64,000 bases of DNA from Favolaschia claudopus. Taxonomy: Eukaryota; Basidiomycota; Agaricomycetes; Agaricales; Mycenaceae. The position numbers and the translations under genes are program-made. Below, piece by piece: positions 36,826 through 46,886 of this stretch; position 1 is the stretch's first letter, and each line of letters opens with the position of its first letter. The notes under the pieces were generated by a model, which saw only the letters and a list, made by a program, of their open reading frames with translations, searched no databases and had not been told where the DNA came from. Where the stretch lies: the NCBI GenBank assembly GCA_037176885.1, contig JAWWNJ010000132.1, positions 248,001 to 312,000 on the forward strand. The letters run 5' to 3'.

Positions 36826-37530
36826 GAAATTCTCCCCGAAATCTTCCTCCACTTCTTAGAATCTTGCCACCCCGGGTCTCAGATCCAGATCCCCCACCGC
36901 GCGTAGGACGCTTCTCGCCGTTCCTCCTCACGAATATATGTCATCGATGGCGCTTGGATGGCGCGAGATTGCGACTGCCACCCCCACGCTTTGGCGCGCC
37001 ATCGATCTCATCGACTGGCCCCTCACGTCGACTTCGCCGCTTTGACGACCTTGTATTTCGAGAGGGCACGCGGGTGTCTTTTATCTTTTGATACTAAAGA
37101 GCTACATGGAAACAGCTTCTCCACTCTCATTTCTCACCGCAGTCGCTGGGAGCATGTAAAGTTCTATAGCATTCTCAACTGGCCGCGCATGTTGCAAGGT
37201 CCGACGCCTCTGCTTCGCTCTCTGCACATCCTCGACGTTCCCCAGGCTTACACCGCGACCTTCTCTTATTACATTCACGCTCGAACACTGTGCTCCACTA
37301 CTGCGCATCCTCGATATGCCTATTCCCGACGCCGCACACCTTCCGAAGCTGCCGTGGAAGCAGCTAACTTCACTCACCTTGCAAGCCGTGCGCCCACACC
37401 CACACCAGCTCGTGTCGATTCTACAACAATCCCCCGACTTGATGGCTTTCCACTTTCCAGGCGATTTCGCGCCGGCACTCAGCAGTATGTATTCCTCCTC
37501 TATACCGCTAAGTTGACGTCGCTTTCACTC
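36826..37530 (+). pseudogene. F-box/LRR-type gene relic
   Basis: Fragments of one agaric F-box protein occur in order but in different frames: EILPEIFLHFL (F-box start), PFLLTNICHRWR, GWREIATATPTLWRAIDL (F-box end and linker), LLRSLHILDVP, LPKLPWKQLTSLTLQ, SILQQSPDLMAFH and LTSLSLDHE (leucine-rich segments). A TAG follows the first fragment and at least two frame changes separate the rest. In the intact family the F-box recruits the protein to SCF ubiquitin ligases; this copy cannot. The relic starts some 40 bp beyond the right inverted repeat of the MULE-like element. Confidence 0.65.
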
Positions 37531-37579
37531 GATCATGAGAGTGCACCAAAGGATCCAGGCGTATCAGTATCTGGCGTTT

Positions 37580-37658
37580 TGATACATCGCAAAACCTCTA
37601 ATGAGAAGAAAATGGCGATGTATCAATATCTCTCATGAGAGGTGCTTGCGATGTATCA
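37580..37658. repeat. Short inverted repeat cluster (TGATACATCGC)
   Basis: TGATACATCGC at 37580-37590 is repeated inverted as GCGATGTATCA at 37615-37625 and again at 37648-37658, with companion CCTCTAATGAGA / TCTCATGAGAGG arms. This is the layout of a very small MITE or hairpin, inserted at the end of the F-box relic. Confidence 0.5.
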
Positions 37659-37669
37659 CCTTAGAGGTC

Positions 37670-38500
37670 TTCCTTTTCCGGTGCTTAGAAGTGGGCGGCG
37701 CTGTCACTGTCATTGTCGGCGTCGTCGTGATGGTGTCGGGGCGCTGGCAGGGCGGGAGGCGCACCTACCCGTTATGGTGCTTCCCCCCCGCTGGATCATT
37801 CCCCTAGATATTGTAGCTGCCAGTGTATCTTGATGAAATATACTTCCTTGTTGCACTGCAGGCTCTGTTGAATCCGGGTTCAGGTAGAAGAATCAAGGCA
37901 AGACAAGGGCAATTAGGGAGGGGCGCGTTGTTTGCACGTGTCTTGCTCCAACTTGGATCAGATCCAAGATCAGATCTCCTCCTTGCCCTCTACCTCTTCG
38001 CTCTCGCTCGCTAGTAGTTTTTGGGAGGAGGTTGTCTCACTCGCTAGCGGCGCCGTTAAAGCTTACTCCCCGGGCCTCTTGAGACGTGCAAGGCTCTACA
38101 GGTATGTGACATCATCCGGCCTGCTGTAGGCTTTTTCCTCCTCGTTCTCGATAACCGCGCCCTCGATTGACCTCATCTTTTTAGCTGTTTGTTGCTTGGA
38201 CGACATCAACGCACTGACGGGCTTTTAAAGCACGGTAGTCACCGCAGCGTCGACAACCTCTGTTTCACCGTTCGGCTCATGCTTTGCCGCCACCCCTCCT
38301 CCTACCTTCTTGATCGCCTTTGAAACGACGCGGAAGCATGGGGCAACCACTCTCCACACCCGACGTTTACCAGGAGGGTCTATCTTGGTTCATTGGCCCG
38401 CGATTTCGCCTTCCGCAGGGTTCTCCCCTTTTCGCACCCCTCGTTCATACGCTGGCCGAATCTCGTGGGGGATTATCACACATCATTCTACAGCCTGCTT
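37670..38500. other. Intergenic, no gene supported
   Basis: GC-rich sequence with short frames only; nothing recognised. Confidence 0.4.
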
Positions 38501-38529
38501 TATTATGCTCCCGAGATTTCTCGGCCTCA

Positions 38530-39580
38530 TCCCTACTCGTTCGTCTGCTACGCATCCACCGCCCTCTGAGCGCGTTTCGCGTTTTCGGCGGTCTGATCAC
38601 CTCATACACACGATCACTCTACTCATGAACCTAGGGCGAACCTCCCCCTGCAATGTTTCGTCCCTAGACCTCGTCGTTCACCCGCAATATCGATTTCCGC
38701 CCGCCAGGTCATTCCCTGCCATCCTCGTCCTTTCACCCCTCCACATGCCTTGGACGCATCACGCATGGCCTCTACCACTGTTTTTCCTTATGCCCCTGCG
38801 TTTCTATACTTATAGCATACCCCGTTCGCGTGTAACATCGCGTCTTGCTGCGGGTCCCTTTTTCCCCCTTCCGCGGCCGTTTCTCCGTTTTAGCTCCTTT
38901 GGACGCATTACAGAAAGCTTCTTCTACTATGCGCCCCTCTCCTCCTCGATTGTCTTGCCCTCACCGCGTATCGTTCGCTCGCGCCATCCATTTCGGCATT
39001 TTCCCCCATTTTGGGCGTCCCTGGCCCTTCCGCCGCCCCGCATCCCTCAGACGCATCACCCAGACACAGTAACAATATTCACCCTCCTCCTCCTTTCTTT
39101 TAACGCCCTCCACGCGTTGTATTCGCTCGTGCCATCGATCCTGGCCTATACCACCGTTTTCGCCTTTTTTTGGCCCTTCCGCCCCTCGGTCCATCCCAGG
39201 CGCAACACCCCCACGATCCAATACTCCACACACTCCTCCCTCTCGATTCTTAGATCTCTAACGCGTCGCGTTCGCCTGCACGATCGATTTCCGCCCCGCA
39301 CCGCTATTTTGTGCTTCCGCGGCCATTGCGCGCCTGGATTCACCACAGACGCGTCGCCTCCACTTTCATTCACCATGTCTCCCTCTCCTCCTCAATTTTC
39401 TCGCCGGAGGCGCGTGTCAATCGCTCGCACCATCCGTTCTACCTATACTGCCGTTTATTCGATCTGGACCGGCTATTCACCGAGCCGCCTTGACTTCATG
39501 TCGGCGCTGCTTGACTTCGCCTCAAAAGCCATTTGCGATTCAATCGCGTCATGCTCTTGGCATGCTGGCCAGAGGTCAGT
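38530..39580 (+). repeat. Degenerate tandem array, period 148-149 bp
   Basis: A motif like ttcgctcg-n-gccatcgat recurs at 38677, 38825, 38974, 39122, 39271 and 39420, that is every 148 or 149 bp, followed each time by a C/T-rich tail with ttccgcc, tttttggccc and ctcctcctcgatt-like blocks. A less clear unit may start near 38540. Units differ at many positions, so the array is old. The 428-codon open frame that spans it (38310-39596) reads as Pro/Phe/Arg-rich repeats and I regard it as a by-product of the satellite, not a gene. Confidence 0.65.
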
Positions 39581-39617
39581 GATATATCACTGTTGATGTC
39601 CTCTCTTCTCATTTCCC

Positions 39618-41640
39618 ATGGCTCCAGGTCGCCGCAGAAGAGTAGAGACCACGATACTGGAGGACGATGACCACGACGATGACATCCCGCCTCCCCCCGA
39701 CAACGATTTAATCCCTGAACACCACATTCACCGAGGTGTTAATGGTGATATACGGCACCACACAACACTTTACGAGCTACCGCCTTCACCCACCAAGCTT
39801 CGACGAGCGCCTGTCCGTCTTGTGCCTCCGGCACCGACGCTTGCGTCGGAGGATCTTGTGGGTATGGATACCAGCTGGGATACGCCGACTCAGGAAGAAG
39901 AAGTAGTCTATGATCTTGTGGCGAAGGTACCCAGAAAGCTTCGACCGTCGGTTTGTGTGAATACCTTATATCTAACCAACAAGTACTGAAACGACACACA
40001 GGACGACCCTATGGCTCAATGGCTGGATCGCAAGAAGCCGCAGCTGTACTTGAACGAGTTGATCCTCCTGGAGGGACGCGGCGATTACCAAGAACAGGAC
40101 CTCTGCATCATCTGCTCCGATTTACCCGGGGCGTATCGGTGTCGAGATTGTTTTACGGACAACCTGTTTTGTAAGAATTGCATGGTGCAGGCCCACGGTG
40201 ATTCGCCCCTGCACCGAATAGAGGTGCGCCGCAACTGCTATCTAAAAACATTCACTTATACCTCGTCAGTATTGGAATGATTCATACTTCGAACGCATAA
40301 CTCTCAAAGCTCTGGGATTACGGATTTAGCTCGGCCACGGAAAGCGAGTCCAGTCCAAGAACCGATGCGTCAATCCCATCCCGGCGTTCGACAACGATTT
40401 TGTGGTTGTCGACACTTACGCCATCCACGAAGTCAATCTCGACTTCTGCGGCTGCGAGACGGCCCAACCACACGACATTCAGCTTCTACGCGCACGGTGG
40501 TATCCTTCAACTTCTACGAACCCCAGATCCGCTGCCACATTCGCGGTTCTTCGTCGGTTTCATCTCCTCACGCTGGAATCAAAGGGCTCGGTCTCAGAAT
40601 TCTACAACAGTATAGCACGCGAGACGGATAACACTGGTACAGGAGGCGTTCGTGTAAGCAACTCTATTTTTTGGTATGGAATGAGGTACGCTGACAGGCC
40701 TCAAACAGGATCGTTATGACGAGTTTGGCCGTATGACGCGGCAATGGCGGCATCTTAGTATGCTGAAACGAGCAGGGCGAGGGCACGATGCGGCTGGCGT
40801 GGATGCGACGAAGCCCGGCCAGTGCGCGCTGCTCTGTCCAGCTTGCCCTCACCCCGGAAAGAATCTACCTTCGGATTGGCAAGCTGCTCCGAAGGAGAAA
40901 CGGTACATCTTCTCTTCATCATCTGCGCTGCAAATGCTGACAAAACAAGTAGATTCTTGTACGCTCTATTTCTCGCCCTCGACGCAAATTTTCGGATGAG
41001 AAGAAAGAAAGTGTCGAGCGAGTCTGACGATCCCTCTCTCGGCGACGGATGGTCCTTCTTTGTTCCGGTCGCGCCGTATTACAAATATCTTGCTGAGAAT
41101 TGGAAAAACAAACAGGAGGTATGCGCTGAGCTTGACTTGGGATACGATACTAACTACATCCAAGCATAGCACCCAGGCTGTGTTGCGCACGATGCCGTTG
41201 ACAAGCCGGATCGCGAATCTCGCGGGACTGCATGTTCGGAATCGCTACCGTCGACTGCGCTCGCCATAACATGAAGCGTCCGAACGCAGTTGGCGATTTG
41301 CAGCTCGGAGAGCGGTATGTCTGTTCTCTTTCCGTTCTTAAGACCGGCCGGTGATTAGGACACCCAGATACATAAATATGGACTATATCTTTTTCATTGG
41401 CCTGGCTGGCAGCGAAGTCTCGGAGCTGCATGTCTCGTACGACATCGTTTGCCAGTGGCAAAAAAAATCTGTTCAAACGGATGAAGGACACATTCCCCGA
41501 AGAGACGCGTTTCCACCGCGGGAAACAGTACTGCGTCTTCCTCATCCCGAAGTTCCATTTGCCAGCGCACATCGAAGCCTGCAACGTACTCTTCTCCTTC
41601 CATCTAACTCGATATGCTGGGATGACCGACGGGGAAGCAC
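39618..41640 (+). pseudogene. KDZ transposase relic with CxC2 domain
   Basis: KDZ transposon protein, plus strand. Exons 39618-39950, 40002-40223, 40270-40653, 40709-40902, about 40954-41118, 41170-41314 and 41368 onward. The N-terminus ends in a CxC2 cysteine cluster (CIICSDLPGAYRCRDCF, FCKNCMVQAH, PLHRIE), followed by FCGCE, RQWRHLSMLKRAGRGH, LCPACPHPGKNLP, LYALFLALDANFRMRRK, VAHDAVDKPDRESRG, VDCARHNMKRPNAVGD, HVSYDIVCQW, IPKFHLPAHI and GMTDGEAP, the hallmarks of the KDZ catalytic region. Damage: TAG in frame at 40327-40329; a frame change near 41231-41237 between GTA and TVDCARHN; one extra A in an A8 run (41460-41467); and loss of everything after DGEAP at about 41640. Clearly inactive. 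Confidence 0.85.
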
Positions 41641-43300
41641 CGCATTTGCACTGTTGCACTTCATTGGACTTCATTTTTTCTTCTACTTTCCAGTAGTGAT
41701 GCCCTGTTCAAGCAGTTCAAGTAAGTATTCACACTGATTCCAGGCCGGTATTTGAGCCTTCAAGATAAGTTGAAAAAAGCAAGCAATTCGGCGAAGAAGA
41801 AGAGCTTAGAGCATTCTGAGCATACCCTTGTTTGATCGCGATGAAGCGATAATAAGTATGACTCGGTCAGTACTAGTACTTACTTGTTTTGGATCGTTCG
41901 TTTGAATCATTTATTTAACAACCCCACGGTAAAGAGAACAACGGTCTCCATGAATGCCGCTTATGCTCCGTCGCGCCGCCCGGGACCCACAGTTTTTCTG
42001 GTCTTGTCATTCTCGGCAAATTTTCGGTCATGGGGGGCGTGCCACTCCCAGCTTTCATGAAATTATAAAAGGAAGGCCACCTCAAGATACAGTGGTAGCC
42101 AACTGATTCGCAGCAATGCTATTATCTTCCCTGCTACGCTGGTTTGTTAGATGCGGCTGGCCATCAGGAAAATGTTTTCGAGCTGGCGGAGCTGGCGCCA
42201 GGTCTGCCAGCTAACGCCAGCTTGCCAGAATTGAGCTGGCCCCATTATGGGATCCTCGGCGCCAGATTTGATTCTGGCGCCAGAACTGTAGAATGTTTCA
42301 TTTTGGCCGCGCTGCTAATCCTTTTCTTTCGCTAATTGATTCACACAGGGATCATAAATGGGAGAAACAACAGTTTATATAGGTATATAATGTACTACGA
42401 TACCAACTTACCCTCTGATAACCCTACATCCCTCCGCCGTCAAAGCGCGCGACATCGACATGCACGAAACTTCAGACATCGAGAAGCGTCCACGTCGTGA
42501 CTGACACGGTCCCGGCCCCGAGGTGGGCTTGTTGACAACACTGCAAACCGGTGAACAGCGAGATAAACTGCGGTAATCACTTTAGAGCTGAATTCGCGGA
42601 TATAGAAATGAAGACACACCTCGGACTTGACTTCCCCCCAAGTCTAACACCAGACCCCGGCAACCAGGGGATGAAACGGCGTCGATAATCGAACGCGGTA
42701 CGGCCTACAAAGAATAACAATCAGTGGCAACGAAAAGCAGCCGAGACAGGCGCGACTTGATGGTCCGCGAGAGATTGAGGGGAGTAGCCGAGAAGTTAAC
42801 TTGAGGCGGAGAGAAACGGTAGTTCAACCAAGCCCTTGAGACTTGAGACCCAGATTGCTTCCTTGAAAGCTTGGAACTATTTCTTCGACGGCTACTTAAC
42901 GACACCTGCGCCTGCTTGAAGACTTGAAGATCTTGAGGGTATACCAGAAACCGACCGAAGAGGGGAGAAGCTTGAATAAGGTAGCAATGATATTTGAGAG
43001 CTTGAGGGCGTACAGGACGTTGGCGAGGGCATTGAGGGTGACAGGAAAGGGGGAAGATGGTGGCAGGAAGCAAGGAGCGAGTGACGTGGCAACGGTTGTT
43101 GATCAACATCTGCTGTCAAACAGCACGTGCCTGTCGGAGTTTGAATGACTTGAGCAAATTTTCAGAACGCGACAAGGATGAATTTCGGATGATTCCACTT
43201 GATTCGGCGTTGCCGTCCCCGACACTGAGCGTAACACGGCATGTACCCGTCCTGTAGCCCTCGGGAGACGGCTGATGCGGATTTGAAGGCCATCAAGATA
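41641..43300. other. Intergenic with GC palindromes
   Basis: No gene supported. It contains the CTGGCGCCAG cluster described separately and short frames that do not connect. Confidence 0.4.
42181..42285. repeat. Cluster of CTGGCGCCAG palindromes
   Basis: CTGGCGCCAG occurs at 42192-42201 and 42274-42283, with further half-sites (GCTGGCGG, GCCAGC, CGCCAG, GGCGCCAG) packed between them. The region could fold into alternative stems. Confidence 0.45.
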
Positions 43301-43349
43301 GCCGATATTCTGACAGCGGCTGGTGCAGCTGGCATTGCTGGCAACAATC

Positions 43350-44765
43350 TGGGCCATGGGACTCCTCTCCGGGCGGCGGGAACCTGGTGGTAATCTCGAT
43401 AGATCGTCGCAATTTATCTCTGCTGGGAAGCAAATTTTAAGGGCCGGCTCAGGCTTCAAGTTGAATATCAGGAGTTTGGAATCTCTGGCGTTGACCCTGG
43501 GTCCACATACTACGGAACCGTTGACTTCCGTCGGCGTGTCAATTAACTAGAGCGAATTCATCACGGTCAATGTATCTGAAGGCTTCAACTCCATTCCGAT
43601 CCCAGCGTCGTCTAAAACTTCCAACAAAAACACGGTCGTTCGAGTGAACGTCGAGAGTTGGCAAAACAACCGCATGAATCTCGAGAGTCTGACTCTCAAC
43701 CCGGTGGGTACCGCCATCTCGCTATTAATGTGAAATTGTGAATTTCCTAGCTTTGACTAGGGTGCTTCCCTCGAGCCTTACACTCCCTCAAAACTTGCAT
43801 TCCAGTTCATTGGAGATTCTCTATTAGCGGTAAGTCATTCAAAACAACATTTGGATACTTACCGGCGTTAACCTTCATCTTGACAATTCAGGGCCAATTC
43901 CTCCCAAAAGGCGTCGACCAAGCTTGGCCCTTCCTCGTAGGCGAAGCATTCAAAGCCGAACATGTCGTTACTGCGCAGCCAGGTGCCGCTTTCACCGTAC
44001 GTTCGACGTTCTAGTGTTAGGTGTCTCATTATGCTCGTATAAATCATATGCTGAAAAAGGACACTGGCATCGTATCATATGGGAATGAGCATGGAGTCTC
44101 GTTCCAATTTTTCCGAGTCGGTGTCCCACGTGGCCACTCTTTCAATTATCTCCCAACTTACTCGGAAGGCTAGACCGAGGACACGGGATACTTCTACACG
44201 ATACGACGCCCTGGAATTTTGGGCGAGATAAACCAGCAGCAACACACATCGTAATTCATATCGGGTGTGTTTTCAGACGAAACTCGCGAAATATATCTAA
44301 CGAAAAAGTTCCAGAGCCAACGATGCCTCACAAAATGTCACAGACATCCAGTTCGTGCAGGTAAAAATAAGATAGCCTTTGTTCGAATATTCATACTCAT
44401 GTTTGTTTTACAGGTGTACACCAATTTCCTGGCTCGTCTGCGCAGTATATACTCGCAGCAACCGATCTTCGTTTTTACTCCGGTGCATTTCATGCCTTTC
44501 AGATCTTTGGCTTTCAAAAATTGACTTCAAACCTCATGTACACAGCGGGGCTAACCCAATGCTAACGGAACTTTCGGGGAGTATTATCTTGGCCAGTACC
44601 GGAAGATCGTCGACCTGAGGCACGGTCGACATTCTCGCTGATTACTTAGGCTGCTCACCATCTACCTAGGCACGCACAAGGCGACAAGAACATTTTTCTA
44701 GTCAATACCACTGGCTGGGTTACCTGGGATGACGTTTTCTCCGAGAGCCCTAGCACTAATATATA
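43350..44765 (+). pseudogene. SGNH/GDSL-type esterase relic
   Basis: Spliced plus-strand relic of a secreted-type hydrolase. Readable pieces in order: GTWW / AGSGFKLNIRSLESL split by an intron, LGPHTTEPLTSVGVSIN, TVNVSEGFNSIPIP, VVRVNVESWQNNRMNLESL, LAFQFIGDSLLA with the nucleophile block (GDS), GVDQAWPFLVGEAFKAEHV, VSYGNEHGVSFQFF, TEDTGYFYT, TPWNFGRDKPAATHIVIHIG then AND (block III, IGxND), YSQQPIFVFTP, and FLVNTTGWVTWDDVF. Damage: TAG at 43548-43550 where the family has Tyr; a small deletion with frame change near 44205; stops around 44520; and loss of the C-terminal DxxH block, which carries two of the three catalytic residues. The signal peptide is not readable. Confidence 0.7.
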
Positions 44766-45059
44766 GTCTAAATTTCAAGTACCTAGCCATGGGGGCGACT
44801 TTCAAAAACCACGAACGCAGCCAATTGCTTGGGTAATATCATGCTCGTCCGTAGCGGCTGATTTCTAGCTTTGTAGCTGTTTGGTTTCTGATTTTGCGCT
44901 CACATTTTGTGGGGCAAATTTTTTGCAGGTTCGCTTTCGGTGCGGATTCATTTCAATCATTGATGGCTCCGATTTTTGAGATACTTCGCACGAACCAAAT
45001 GGATTTGATAGCAGGCAAGATCCTACGGCTTTCGAAAGCATTCCAATGGGGATTTCAGT

Positions 45060-46150
45060 GTTCAGCTCCCGACTACTGCGTCAATAGCGCCTTCCCACGA
45101 CCTCGTCCCGACATCAAAATTGCGACGCCTCCTTTCCCACAATCCTCCTCGACATTCGCGCTTGATTTTGCGCGCCCCGGCATTCACCGAGCGCATCAAA
45201 ATTGCGGCGCGCTGGATTTTCCGCCCTCGGAATTCACCAAACCATTTCCCACGATCGTCCTCGCCATTCGCACCTGATTTTGGGCGCCCCGGCATTCACC
45301 CCGCCATCAAAATTGCGGCGCGCTGAATTTTCCCCCCTCGGGATACACCGAAACTATTCCCACAATGGTTCTCGACACTCGCGCCTGATTTTGGGCGTGC
45401 CGGCATTCACCGAGCGCATCAAAATTGTGGCGCGCTTGATTTTTTCGCTTTCGGGATTCACCGGCTCCTTTTCCACCCTCCTGCTTGCCATTCGCGCCTG
45501 ATATTACGCCCGGCATCCACCCCGACATCAAAATTGCGGCGCGCTGGATTTTCCGCCCTCGGGATTCACCGAACCATTTCCCACGGCGATCGTCGACCAT
45601 TCCGCCTGACCTTGCGCTCCGGGCTCTACTGAGCGCCTTCCCGATATCATATCCTCCGCCCTCGGCATCGACCGAGGCTCTTCCCACGACGATTCTCGGC
45701 ACTTGCGCCTGCTTTTGCGGCCCCCCGACATACATCAATTTTGCCGCCCAATCACGCCGCCGCCCTCGGCATCCACATGACTCGAGGACCCTCGACCTTG
45801 CAGCTGATTTTGCGCGCCCCGACATCAGATCTGGCTCGAAATTATTATCCTCCGTCCTCGGCATCCACCGAGACTCTTCCCACGACGATTCTCGGCCCTT
45901 GCGCCTGATTTTGCGCCCCCCGACATCAATTTTGCCGTCCAATCACGCCGCCGCCCTCGGCATCCACATGACTCGACTACCTGGCAGCTGTTTTGCGCGC
46001 CCCGACATCAGAAATTATTGTCCACCCTCGGCATCCATCGAGACTCTTCCCACGACAATTCTTGATCCTTGCGCCTGATTTTGCGCCCCCGTCAATACCC
46101 CTCCGCCCTCGGCATCCACCGACCCTCTCCCCACAATGCGCCCCCATTGT
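45060..46150. repeat. Tandem array of about 110 bp units
   Basis: The phrase attgcggcgcgctggattt, or a close variant, recurs at 45201, 45312, 45423 and 45533, a period of 110-111 bp. Each unit contains catcaaaattg, ccgccctcgg, attcacc, cattcgcgcctgatttt and gcgccccgg. In the second half the same words recur at larger, less regular intervals (for example ccaccgagactcttcccacgac near 45868 and a variant near 46039). Open frames of about 200 codons on both strands are by-products of the array: their translations repeat with the unit. Confidence 0.7.
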
Positions 46151-46880
46151 TACGCCTCATTTGAAATGCCTTCAGACATGAAAACATTGGGCGCGAAATG
46201 AGATTCCCGACCCTCGGTACTTGCCGTGTGTATTTTCACGACCCCTCCCGCGACTGATTCCGCTCAGTCGACTGAAAAGACTGCCCCTCCCGGTTCAACT
46301 CACTCACCATTACTCCCCTCGACCCTTTTGCCTCAAATCTCTCCTTCCGAAATCTCCGGTTTTCATCTTTGGAACCGAACTGATGCGCCTGATCCTGGTT
46401 CGGCATATCCCGACCCTCGTTCACGATCTTTACTGGCCAAAACAATAAATACCAACGTACTCCATTTGCCGATCTAATTATCCTCGATACTCAACCGTTA
46501 AAACTTTCCCTGAAAGGACAACTGTTGCTTTTCTTTTCACCCTCGTTCCCACGCTGCTTGACCGATGTCAGTCTTGGCATGGATCCCGCTGCGCGACTTT
46601 CAGTGAATTTTGATACAAACACTCACTGTGTTGGCTTGCAGACAAGCATGTTCTTAGTTGAGTAATACACTCTTTCTTCGAGGTTGGATTTGTCCATATT
46701 ACTGTTTGAACTTCGAAATCGCAACATATAGTCATCAACGGTCAATTTCGAACTTCTGACGAATTTCGACTCTTTTTTACGTCAACTTGTATGAGTACGA
46801 ACAACGTTGGGATTGGAAGAGATATACAAAGTCACAAGACAGCGTCAAGACGCAGATAAATATTGATATCGTACGAATGA
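46151..46880. other. Intergenic, nothing recognised
   Basis: AT-richer spacer between the tandem array and the converging gene at 46887. No gene is seen. Confidence 0.5.
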
Positions 46881-46886
46881 AAACTA

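Noticed and set aside
38310..39596. 428-codon open frame on the plus strand
   Set aside because: It spans a 148-149 bp tandem array and its translation is a Pro/Phe/Arg-rich repeat without a conserved pattern; it is explained by the satellite.
45307..45942. 211-codon minus-strand frame, and a 197-codon plus-strand frame at 45485-46078
   Set aside because: Both translate the same tandem array and repeat with the DNA unit; neither has splice or family support.
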